6,587 nt of DNA from Sutterellaceae bacterium (GTDB lineage Bacteria; Pseudomonadota; Gammaproteobacteria; Burkholderiales; Burkholderiaceae_F). The notes beneath the pieces are model-generated. The model did no database searches and was not told the DNA's origin. It saw nothing but the letters and a program-made list of their open reading frames with translations. Positions 1-5,123 of the stretch are shown here, piece by piece; the stretch's first letter is position 1, and every line of letters starts with the position of its first letter. The translations under genes and the position numbers were made by a program. The stretch covers positions 1 to 6,587 of the forward strand of contig JAUNOJ010000097.1 in the NCBI GenBank assembly GCA_030531135.1, in the 5' to 3' direction.

Positions 1-232
1 TTTTACGCCCAAAAATGGCCGAACTGAAAATCTTTTTTGTAAATGGGGAACTTACTCGTATATCACGAATCTAAACATATAACAATGTTCCTAAAGCGAT
101 GAATTACGCCTGCAGGTATCGAAAGACCTCAGTCTAACAACTCAAGTTGCAATATTCACTGAGTCCCAATCGTGTTTGTGCCTGACTTTGGCGTAAGATA
201 GCGACTTTCATGACTACCGTTTGCACACTGCC
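1..232. other. Non-coding leader region upstream of the exported TenA-like gene
   Basis: No convincing gene was found on either strand. The stretch is AT-rich. It contains an 8-bp palindrome CCTGCAGG (109-116) and a short inverted repeat CAACT-CA-AGTTG (139-150). A -10-like TAAGAT lies at 194-199, but no matching -35 box stands 16-18 bp upstream, so no promoter is called. I looked for a TPP (thiamine) riboswitch, which would suit a TenA gene, and saw none of its conserved blocks. Confidence 0.5.
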
Positions 233-1024
233 ATGTCGTTCAGTCAGCCTCTGACTCGCCGTTCTCTTTTCCAAGCAACCGCATTGCTTGGTTCGGCTAC
301 ATTGATGCCTGCCGCCTTTGCCACGCTAACGCCCTCCGTACTTGAATCCGGCTTGTGGAGCGCCAAGGCTCTGCCCTTGGGACAGCATGCGGCAGGCGCC
401 GTCAAGCGTCATGCTTTTATCACGGAAGCTTGTTCGGGCGCGTTGGCCAAACCGGCTTTTGTCGCCTACATGACGTTAAACATCGCTTATCTCACGGACT
501 ATGCGCGCTCCTTAGATATGCTCGCAAGTCGCGTGGGGGCTTTTGCCGATTTGAAGACCGAGTCGGAAGCGTTGCGCACTTGGGCCAAAGAAACGGTCGG
601 CGTCAAGGACTGGTGCATCGATCTCTATCAGCAAATTGCCAAGCGCAACTACAACGCCAAACGCGTCCCGAGTTTTCCGGCGGGTGTCGACTACGCCAAA
701 TTCGAGCGTATGTACGTCCTCAAATACGATGTGGCGGTGGGCATGGCGGCATTGTTGCCCTGCTTTTGGATTTACGAAGAGATTGGCGGCCACATCGCCA
801 AACTGCGTCAAACGCAAGGCAATGCTTATTCGGAGTGGTTGGAAAGTTTCGGCACACAAGCCTCGCACGAAGCGGCTTTGAAAGCCGTGGCGCTCGCTGA
901 CAAGTTGGCTGCGCGCGCCGACGATACCGTCAGGCGCCAAATGACCGACGTCTTTGTAGCAGGGTGCTGGAAAGAGTTTGCCTGTTTTGATGCGGCTTAC
1001 AGAACGTTGTTCAGAAACCTATAG
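233..1024 (+). CDS. Exported (Tat signal) TenA/thiaminase II-family protein
   Basis: TenA proteins are all-helical, haem-oxygenase-like enzymes; the classical ones hydrolyse aminopyrimidine-type thiamine breakdown products in the cytosol for salvage. The family is shown by AALLPCFWIYEEIG (residues 172-185), the YLTDYAR helix (86-92) and the C-terminal CWKEFACFDAAYR segment. Compared from memory with Bacillus subtilis TenA, Tyr112, Cys135 and Glu205 match Tyr154, Cys177 and Glu248 here. Asp44, which binds the pyrimidine, is Asn83, and Tyr163 is Phe206. Residues 1-30 form a twin-arginine signal (TRRSLFQ, Arg9/Arg10, then a hydrophobic stretch ending AAFA), so the protein should act in the periplasm, which is unusual for this family. 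I chose ATG 233; a TTG at 221 would add four residues. Neither has a clear ribosome binding site. It converges on the exporter gene with a 6-bp overlap. The family call is firm; the substrate is unknown. Confidence 0.85.
   Translation: MSFSQPLTRRSLFQATALLGSATLMPAAFATLTPSVLESGLWSAKALPLGQHAAGAVKRHAFITEACSGALAKPAFVAYMTLNIAYLTDYARSLDMLASRVGAFADLKTESEALRTWAKETVGVKDWCIDLYQQIAKRNYNAKRVPSFPAGVDYAKFERMYVLKYDVAVGMAALLPCFWIYEEIGGHIAKLRQTQGNAYSEWLESFGTQASHEAALKAVALADKLAARADDTVRRQMTDVFVAGCWKEFACFDAAYRTLFRNL
1019..1024. other. CTATAG palindrome holding both convergent stop codons
   Basis: The plus-strand gene ends with TAG at 1022-1024 and the minus-strand gene with TAG read from 1019-1021. The six bases are a perfect palindrome that supplies the last Leu codon (CTA) and the stop for both proteins. 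No space is left for a separate terminator, so transcripts from each side should run into the other gene. Confidence 0.9.
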
Positions 1025-1705
1025 GGCGTCGGAATCCAAAGCCACCTTGGCGGCAAAGAGCAAAAAGACGCTGCCGATGGCGGTGTTGCCAAGTTTTCCC
1101 ATCAAGGGAAAGCGCGCGACCATACGCAGCAAATCGGCCCCGACCGTGATCAGAAACAGTAGCCACGTGATACTGAATGTCTGCAAAATGACGGCCAGAA
1201 TCGAGTACGGAACCCAAGCGGGCTGATAGTTCGGATCAATAAACTGCACAAAAAATGCCACGAAAAACAAAATGGCTTTGGGGTTGGTGAGACTTAAGGC
1301 CAATGCAGTGCGAAATGCTTTCATCATCTCGGACTTGTCGGCTGCCGCTTTGAGCTTTTCATCGGCCGTGATGTGGCTGCCCTCTTTCGTCCCATCTGTT
1401 TTGACACAGAACGTGTTCCAAAGCACTTTCAAGCCCAAGTAACCCAAATAGGCACCGCCCGCATACCGAATCAGATCAAAAAGCGCGGGATTGGCCGCCA
1501 GGGCTGCCGCAACCCCAATGTAAGAGCAAAACATCAATAGGTAGTCGCCCACCAAAATGGCCAAACTGGCGGCAAAGGCGGGTTTGCGTCCGCGCACGAT
1601 GGCGGTGCGCAAAACATAGAGCGAATTGGGACCGGGAATGACGATAATGACAAAGGCGCCGACGACGTACACCCAAAGATCGTGGACTCCGAGACCGGTA
1701 AGCAT
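1019..1705 (-). CDS. leuE: LeuE-like amino-acid exporter, LysE/RhtB family
   Basis: Inner-membrane exporter of the LysE/RhtB superfamily, which expels amino acids by proton exchange. The 228-residue product has about six hydrophobic segments. It carries the family's N-terminal PGPN motif (residues 24-27) and the LTNPKAILFF block (139-148) followed by FFVQFID (151-157). From memory, these and the N-terminal spacing fit Escherichia coli LeuE (leucine exporter) closely, so leucine or similar neutral amino acids are likely but unproven substrates. The reading frame stays open to 1825, but the extra 40 residues are not family-like and would run through the promoter; the Met at 1705 aligns with the LeuE start. 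No strong ribosome binding site is visible. A hydrophilic loop at about 100-128 is longer than I recall for E. coli LeuE. The stop overlaps that of the TenA-like gene. Confidence 0.88.
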   Translation of the reverse strand: MLTGLGVHDLWVYVVGAFVIIVIPGPNSLYVLRTAIVRGRKPAFAASLAILVGDYLLMFCSYIGVAAALAANPALFDLIRYAGGAYLGYLGLKVLWNTFCVKTDGTKEGSHITADEKLKAAADKSEMMKAFRTALALSLTNPKAILFFVAFFVQFIDPNYQPAWVPYSILAVILQTFSITWLLFLITVGADLLRMVARFPLMGKLGNTAIGSVFLLFAAKVALDSDAL

Positions 1706-1739
1706 GGCAAGACGTGAAAACAAAACGAACAACAAAACG

Positions 1740-1767
1740 AGTATACAACAAACGCCTTCCCGGCCAA
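1740..1767 (-). promoter_or_regulatory. Probable sigma-70 promoter of the leuE-like gene
   Basis: On the minus strand TTGGCC (1762-1767) is followed, after 16 bp, by TATACT (1740-1745). That is 4 of 6 and 5 of 6 matches to the consensus. Transcription would start near 1733, giving a leader of about 28 nt before the ATG at 1705. This position supports the short start of the exporter. Confidence 0.55.
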
Positions 1768-1813
1768 TTCGGTAGAATTCGCACGAACCCCGTTTTTTAC
1801 CCCACGAGTTTTT

Positions 1814-2287
1814 ATGACCGACCAAGCCAAACCCCTGCCCAAGATTTACTCGCCGATATTGTGCGTGCTCTGTACCCTACTCTTTACGCCGATGTTCGGG
1901 GCCTTTTTACAAGGCTTGAACTGGCGCGAATTGGGAGACGACGAATTGGCCGCGCACAACATGGCTTGGGTGCGTTGGAGTTTCTTTACCTTTGCGGCTT
2001 ACACCTTTAGCGAGCCCTTTATTCGCGAAACGTTGGTCGGGCGCTATTTGATGATTGCGCTTTTCATCGGCTTTTGGTTGAGCTGGACCCTGGCTTTGGG
2101 GTGGCGTCAGGTCACCTACGTGAAAAACTACGTCAAGGTTTATGACGCACAGCGCTTCGGTCGTCCCATCATGATCGGCGCTTTCGGTTGGGTAGCATAT
2201 ACCGCCGTGGCTTTGACCTTGGTGCTCTTTTTGCATGTGACGGGCATCGATCCGTTGCCTGCCACCGCCCCTATTTTGCAGCAGTAG
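1814..2287 (+). CDS. Uncharacterised membrane protein with about four transmembrane helices
   Basis: I recognise no named family with confidence. The 157-residue product has hydrophobic segments at about 12-33, 53-67, 78-96 and 119-142. The first is followed by FGAFLQGLNWRELG (28-41), a pattern I recall from small uncharacterised proteobacterial membrane proteins. Between helices 3 and 4 lies a basic, Tyr-rich stretch (YVKNYVKVYDAQRFGRP, 102-118) that is probably cytoplasmic. There is no cleavable signal peptide and no catalytic motif. The ATG at 1814 has only a poor ribosome binding site; a -10-like TAGAAT at 1773-1778 has no good -35 box. The gene is divergent from the exporter (108 bp gap) and is followed 26 bp later by the Sel1-repeat gene on the same strand, so the two are probably co-transcribed. 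Confidence 0.8.
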   Translation: MTDQAKPLPKIYSPILCVLCTLLFTPMFGAFLQGLNWRELGDDELAAHNMAWVRWSFFTFAAYTFSEPFIRETLVGRYLMIALFIGFWLSWTLALGWRQVTYVKNYVKVYDAQRFGRPIMIGAFGWVAYTAVALTLVLFLHVTGIDPLPATAPILQQ

Positions 2288-2301
2288 TTGCCCGGCAGAC
2301 C

Positions 2302-2307
2302 AAGAGG
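2302..2307 (+). promoter_or_regulatory. Ribosome binding site that fixes the GTG start of the Sel1 gene
   Basis: AAGAGG stands 6 nt before GTG 2314. The frame is open from 2188 or earlier, but starts inside the upstream membrane-protein gene would add an unrelated segment with no such site. Confidence 0.65.
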
Positions 2308-2313
2308 CTGAAA

Positions 2314-3387
2314 GTGAAAAACAAAGTCGACCTTCGATTTACGTTGCCCCAACGAAAGAGTGCACCGACGATTAATAACGTGCTCTCGTTGTTGGACGGC
2401 AAAGTCGTCAATCGTACCCGCGACTTTGGACAAAGCACGATCGAGTCTTGGCAGCGCGAAGCCGCTTTGGGCAGCCCCGAAGCGCAGTACGAACTTGCCA
2501 AAAGCCTCACCGAAGGCAACCCTGCTTCAAGCGACAACCGTGCGGCCGTCAAGTGGCTTAGAAAAGCGGCCGACAAAGAACACGCCGCCAGCCAACATAT
2601 GTTGGGTGTTTTGATTGCCAGAGCCCAAGGCGTCAGAGCCAATCCCGAGCAAGCCGTGTCGCTTTTCCGAGCCGCGGCCATTATGGGCAATGCCGATGCG
2701 CAGTACGACTTGGCCCGCGCCTTGACGTGGGGTTTCGGGTGCGAAGTCAATTTAAAGGAAGCTTTGACCTGGTATCGATTGGCCGGTGCCCAAGGCCACT
2801 TGGAAGCGCAGGTGGCGGTGGGTTTGGCCTACAGTCAGGGTTCGGGGTGCGAGACCGATTTGATTCAGGCGGCAAGCTGGTTGCGTAAGGCCGCGTTAAA
2901 CCACAGCGATAAAGCCGCCTTTGCCTTGGGCATGCTTTTTTTGCGCCCGGACAATCCCCAGGCCGACAACAAAGACGCCTATCGCTGGATCGGAGAAGCC
3001 GCGCGCGCGGGCCTAGCCGACGCCCAATACGAACTCTCGCTTTTTTTCTGGTCGGGGCGCGCCGTCGTTCAAAGCGCTGTTCAGGCCTTTGATTGGGCAA
3101 TGCGTGCTGCCGCCCAAGACCATATCCGGGCGCTGCTTTTTTTGTCCAAGCTCTTTGAAACGGGCGAAGGCTGTCGGAAAAACCGTTGCGGGGCGTATGC
3201 CGTGATCCTCAAAGCCCAAAGTTTGGCCGAGACCAATGCCGATCTGGCCCGGGAATGCCAACTGCGCGCGCGAGAGCTCACCGCACAAATCACCATGAGC
3301 GAGTTGCGTGCGGCTGAAATGATGTTGGCCGACAACCCGCAAACCAAGGATTTGTTGGCCGGATTCGTTGCGGGCTCTCGCCGTTAA
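2314..3387 (+). CDS. Sel1-like (TPR-type) repeat protein
   Basis: Sel1-like repeats are pairs of helices of about 36 residues that stack into a solenoid and hold protein partners; they have no enzymatic activity themselves. The 357-residue product shows about seven consecutive units from residue 46 to about 303. Recognisable cores include AQYELAKSL (57-65), AVKWLRKAAD (78-87), AQYDLARALTWGFG (129-142), ALTWYRLAGAQGHLEAQ (150-166), AASWLRKAA (186-194) and AQYELSLFFWSG (237-248). Later units lose the usual Gly-x-Gly turn, and the last is degenerate. A basic 45-residue N-terminus (LRFTLPQRKSAP) precedes the repeats and a charged helix follows them. There is no signal peptide, so a cytosolic scaffold is likely, unlike many Sel1 proteins, which are exported. 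I chose GTG 2314 for its ribosome binding site. Its close link to the membrane-protein gene suggests they may work together. Partner unknown. Confidence 0.85.
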   Translation: MKNKVDLRFTLPQRKSAPTINNVLSLLDGKVVNRTRDFGQSTIESWQREAALGSPEAQYELAKSLTEGNPASSDNRAAVKWLRKAADKEHAASQHMLGVLIARAQGVRANPEQAVSLFRAAAIMGNADAQYDLARALTWGFGCEVNLKEALTWYRLAGAQGHLEAQVAVGLAYSQGSGCETDLIQAASWLRKAALNHSDKAAFALGMLFLRPDNPQADNKDAYRWIGEAARAGLADAQYELSLFFWSGRAVVQSAVQAFDWAMRAAAQDHIRALLFLSKLFETGEGCRKNRCGAYAVILKAQSLAETNADLARECQLRARELTAQITMSELRAAEMMLADNPQTKDLLAGFVAGSRR

Positions 3388-3416
3388 GTGCGAGATTGGC
3401 AGGCAAAAAGAAGCCG

Positions 3417-3670
3417 CTATATCGCAACCTGAAGCGATGTTTCGTAAGGGCGAGATGCAGATCTCAAAAGCACCCTAGAAAGTTTTTCAAGCATCTCTTC
3501 ATCTTTACTTGAAAGACCCTCTTTGGGGACTTTGTACCCTGACGATGTCGTCTCACGTTTGATATAACGGCCAAATACCACCAAAGTAAGATACCTTCGA
3601 AATTTCCAAGCACAACGGAAACTTCTCTAGCAAGGGTATTTAACCACCAAACTCTAGGGTTTTCAAGTAT
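3417..3670 (-). pseudogene. Possible remnant of a broken gene (two overlapping minus-strand frames)
   Basis: Two minus-strand frames read like protein but neither is a complete gene. Frame A is open for 69 codons (stop at 3417-3419, open to 3626); its C-terminal part, for example KDEEMLEKLSRVLL, looks like an ordinary charged helix. Frame B is open for 68 codons (3467-3670); its first half contains WWLNTLAREVSVVL and a hydrophobic EGILLWWYLAVI. Upstream of the TAA at 3671-3673, frame B continues open for at least another 30 codons. A gene reading through that stop and shifting from B to A would give one continuous protein, so decay is plausible. Alternatively, frame A alone could be a 56-residue small gene from TTG 3584, with GAAGG about 9 nt ahead. 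I recognise no family, and chance open frames in AT-rich DNA cannot be excluded. Confidence 0.22.
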
Positions 3671-3678
3671 TTACGCCC

Positions 3679-3694
3679 TCGGAATTGTTTCCGA
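3679..3694. repeat. Short inverted repeat (6-bp stem, 4-nt loop)
   Basis: TCGGAA-TTGT-TTCCGA is a perfect hairpin or operator-like dyad. There is no T-tract on either side, so it is not a terminator. Confidence 0.5.
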
Positions 3695-3713
3695 ATATGA
3701 AAAAGTCCCTTCT

Positions 3714-3745
3714 TTACAGTTACAGATAATACCTATAGTTAGGTA
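3714..3745. repeat. Tandem TTACAG pair followed by a TACCTA/TAGGTA dyad
   Basis: TTACAG occurs twice back to back (3714-3725). Five bases on lies TACCTA-TAGT-TAGGTA (3730-3745), a perfect 6-bp inverted repeat with a 4-nt loop. It may be a protein-binding site or a small RNA hairpin; no gene lies close enough to assign it. Confidence 0.4.
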
Positions 3746-3810
3746 ATTTCGCTTTGGGCAATCCCCGAAAGCCCCGCCGCTCGGGCGTTGACGCCGCACA
3801 CCGGGTTTTG

Positions 3811-3857
3811 CCGGTTCAAATGCGAGTGTTTCTTATTTACGATACCGGTTGCAAATG
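3811..3857. repeat. Imperfect direct repeat CCGGTT(G)CAAATG
   Basis: CCGGTTCAAATG (3811-3822) recurs as CCGGTTGCAAATG (3845-3857), 34 bp apart start to start and differing by one inserted base. The core GTTCAAAT appears a third time at 3890-3897. These sit about 250-330 bp upstream of the HU gene. Confidence 0.4.
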
Positions 3858-4126
3858 TCAATACCTTCGGGCGATTTCGAGCGATTGCAGTTCAAATAAA
3901 TGGGGGTTATTTCATTTCGATCAAAAAAACGTGCGAAATCTTTGTAAAGAGCGGAAAAAAACGCCCGAAAACCGCGCTATTTCAGGCAAAGGGCGCTAAT
4001 ATCCCCTGCTGTAGAGTGTGTAAAGGGTGTTGTCGCCTTTGCCGCGTAAAAGAATTGGTGCGCTTGACGGAAGCGATGTTCCGATCAGGCGAATAAGATT
4101 GAAATCCATACATCGTTGATAAAACG

Positions 4127-4133
4127 AAAGGAG
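4127..4133 (+). promoter_or_regulatory. Strong ribosome binding site of the HU gene
   Basis: AAAGGAG lies 7 nt before ATG 4141, close to the consensus. This is much stronger than the sites of most other genes in the window and fits a highly produced protein. Confidence 0.85.
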
Positions 4134-4140
4134 TCGCTAA

Positions 4141-4416
4141 ATGAATCGTCTCGAACTCGTCGAAAAAATTGCCGCCAAGCACGAAATCAGCAAGGCTGAA
4201 GCTGCTCGCATCCTCTCGACGATTACCGAAGAAATCATTGCAACCGTCAAGAACAACGACCCGCTGACCATCGTCGGCTTTGGCACGTTCAAGTTGCAGG
4301 ATCGTCCGGAACGCCAGGGTCGCAACCCCGCTACCGGCGAAGCCATCAAGATTCCGGCAGCCAAGATCCCGAAGTTTGTTCCGGGTTCGGCCTTTAAGGA
4401 TGCCGTGAACGGTTAA
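4141..4416 (+). CDS. hup: DNA-binding protein HU (nucleoid protein)
   Basis: HU is a small basic dimer that bends and compacts DNA in the nucleoid and helps replication, repair and gene control. The 91-residue product has the standard family length and layout: two N-terminal helices (3-38), the VGFGTF strand (45-50), and the DNA-gripping arm with the RNPATGE signature at 61-67. Pro63 in that arm is the residue that wedges between base pairs. The C-terminal helix follows PGSAFKDAV (81-89). It could be confused with IHF subunits, but the sequence fits HU-beta-type proteins of betaproteobacteria better. It seems to be transcribed alone: a long intergenic region precedes it and a terminator follows. 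In many relatives hupB lies beside lon, which is not the case here. Confidence 0.95.
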   Translation: MNRLELVEKIAAKHEISKAEAARILSTITEEIIATVKNNDPLTIVGFGTFKLQDRPERQGRNPATGEAIKIPAAKIPKFVPGSAFKDAVNG

Positions 4417-4418
4417 TC

Positions 4419-4430
4419 CGTCTTCGGACG
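4419..4430 (+). repeat. UUCG-tetraloop hairpin after the HU stop
   Basis: CGTC-TTCG-GACG gives a 4-bp stem with a UUCG loop, an especially stable RNA fold. It begins 2 nt after the HU stop codon and abuts the next hairpin, sharing its last G. Confidence 0.55.
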
Positions 4431-4447
4431 CGTAATGGACATTACGC
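4430..4447 (+). repeat. 7-bp hairpin in the HU 3' untranslated region
   Basis: GCGTAAT-GGAC-ATTACGC is a perfect inverted repeat with a 4-nt loop. No T-tract follows, so it is probably not a terminator itself; it may protect the mRNA 3' end. Confidence 0.6.
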
Positions 4448-4450
4448 AAC

Positions 4451-4487
4451 AAAACCGCGTCAGTCGTGTCGGCTTTCGCGGTTTTTT
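4451..4487 (+). terminator. Rho-independent terminator of the HU gene
   Basis: AAAACCGCG (4451-4459) pairs with CGCGGTTTT (4477-4485) across a 17-nt loop, and the stem runs into a six-T tract (4482-4487). It separates the HU gene from the lipoprotein operon. Confidence 0.82.
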
Positions 4488-4520
4488 CGTGTTTGACAGT
4501 ATTTACCTTTTTTCTTTGCG

Positions 4521-5123
4521 ATGAGATCCGCGCTTTTTTGTTCGACCCTCTTGATGTGTTTGCTCTCGGCCTGTACGTTACCCAAGAAAACGGAGACGAT
4601 GCCCTCGGAAGCCGAACTGATCGCCATGGCCAAGAACCTGCCGACCGAAGCCGATATCAAAGAGCGTTTCCGCGCCGTGGGCGGCGTGTTGCGTGAAATC
4701 TGCACGTCGGACGAATTTGCGCCCTACTTTGCCAAAACGCCCTGTTTGGCCACCGACGTGACCGATCGTCAAAAGAAGGACCGCACCAAGATTACCGAAG
4801 CGCAAAAGAAAGCCATGACGGCGGCCGTGGCCGAAATCGAAGAACTCAACCGCCAAACGCGCGAGTTGATGATCGAAAGCCAGTTGGAGCCCTATGTTTC
4901 TCTGGCGCTTCACGCACAAAACGAGACGGATGTGCTGGTCAAAACCAATCAGGACAATTTGCTTTCGGGCGAAATCACTTGGGGGCAATACAACACTTGG
5001 CGCGAAGCCATTGCCAGGCGCGCGATGGAAAACCGTGCAGCCAAGGAAGCCGTTGATGCCATGACGCAAACCGAAATGCCTGCCGCAACTGCGACACCGG
5101 ATACGAAGGAGCCCCATCCATGA
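4521..5123 (+). CDS. Uncharacterised lipoprotein, first gene of a metal-chelate uptake operon
   Basis: The first 17 residues form a lipoprotein signal ending in the lipobox LLSAC, with Cys18 as the lipid-bearing residue. The next residue is Thr, not Asp, so the Lol rule predicts the outer membrane. The mature part is hydrophilic and helical: a charged stretch (28-58), two further cysteines (Cys61, Cys75) that could form a disulphide, a KITEAQKKAM-type helix (90-120), an SGEITWGQYNTWRE block (149-162), and a low-complexity Ala/Pro/Thr tail. I recognise no named family. The ATG at 4521 is the only usable start because an in-frame stop lies at 4494-4496, yet no ribosome binding site precedes it. 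Its stop overlaps the start of the substrate-binding protein by four bases, so it may be an accessory factor for that transporter, but this is inference from position only. Confidence 0.85.
   Translation: MRSALFCSTLLMCLLSACTLPKKTETMPSEAELIAMAKNLPTEADIKERFRAVGGVLREICTSDEFAPYFAKTPCLATDVTDRQKKDRTKITEAQKKAMTAAVAEIEELNRQTRELMIESQLEPYVSLALHAQNETDVLVKTNQDNLLSGEITWGQYNTWREAIARRAMENRAAKEAVDAMTQTEMPAATATPDTKEPHP
5105..5111 (+). promoter_or_regulatory. Ribosome binding site of the substrate-binding protein gene
   Basis: GAAGGAG lies 8 nt before ATG 5120, inside the last codons of the lipoprotein gene. It supports that start and allows independent as well as coupled initiation. Confidence 0.75.

Larger units (their letters stand above)
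3388..4140. other. Long intergenic region without a convincing gene
   Basis: About 750 bp separate the Sel1 gene from the HU gene. The part from 3400 to 3750 is clearly more AT-rich than the flanking genes and holds the possible gene remnant and two short hairpins described separately. The part from 3750 to 4140 has short open frames, but their products are rich in Cys, Arg and Lys, lack any recognisable pattern and have no good ribosome binding site, so I do not call them. No promoter for the HU gene could be placed: TTGACG at 4064-4069 has no -10 box at a proper distance. No strong terminator follows the Sel1 gene; a 5-bp hairpin ATCGC/GCGAT (3421-3438) is weak. Confidence 0.6.

Noticed and set aside
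109..116. CCTGCAGG palindrome
   Set aside because: An isolated 8-bp palindrome without extension or a partner copy; likely chance.
1..232. TPP riboswitch ahead of the TenA-like gene
   Set aside because: None of the conserved TPP-element blocks are present and no suitable helix arrangement was seen.
1773..1778. TAGAAT as -10 box for the membrane-protein gene
   Set aside because: Five of six consensus bases, but nothing like a -35 box at 16-18 bp upstream; noted but not called.
1706..1825. Longer start of the exporter gene (268 residues)
   Set aside because: The extra 40 residues do not fit the LysE/LeuE N-terminus and overlap the probable promoter; the Met at 1705 matches the family start.
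2188..2313. Longer start of the Sel1 gene inside the upstream gene
   Set aside because: It would overlap the membrane-protein gene by 100 bp in another frame, has no ribosome binding site, and is unlike Sel1 proteins; GTG 2314 has a good site.
3754..4096. Two plus-strand open frames upstream of HU (81 and 102 codons)
   Set aside because: They overlap in different frames, lack ribosome binding sites, and give Cys/Lys/Arg-rich products with no family pattern.
4466..4696. Open frame starting inside the HU terminator
   Set aside because: It reads the lipoprotein gene out of frame and starts within the terminator hairpin.
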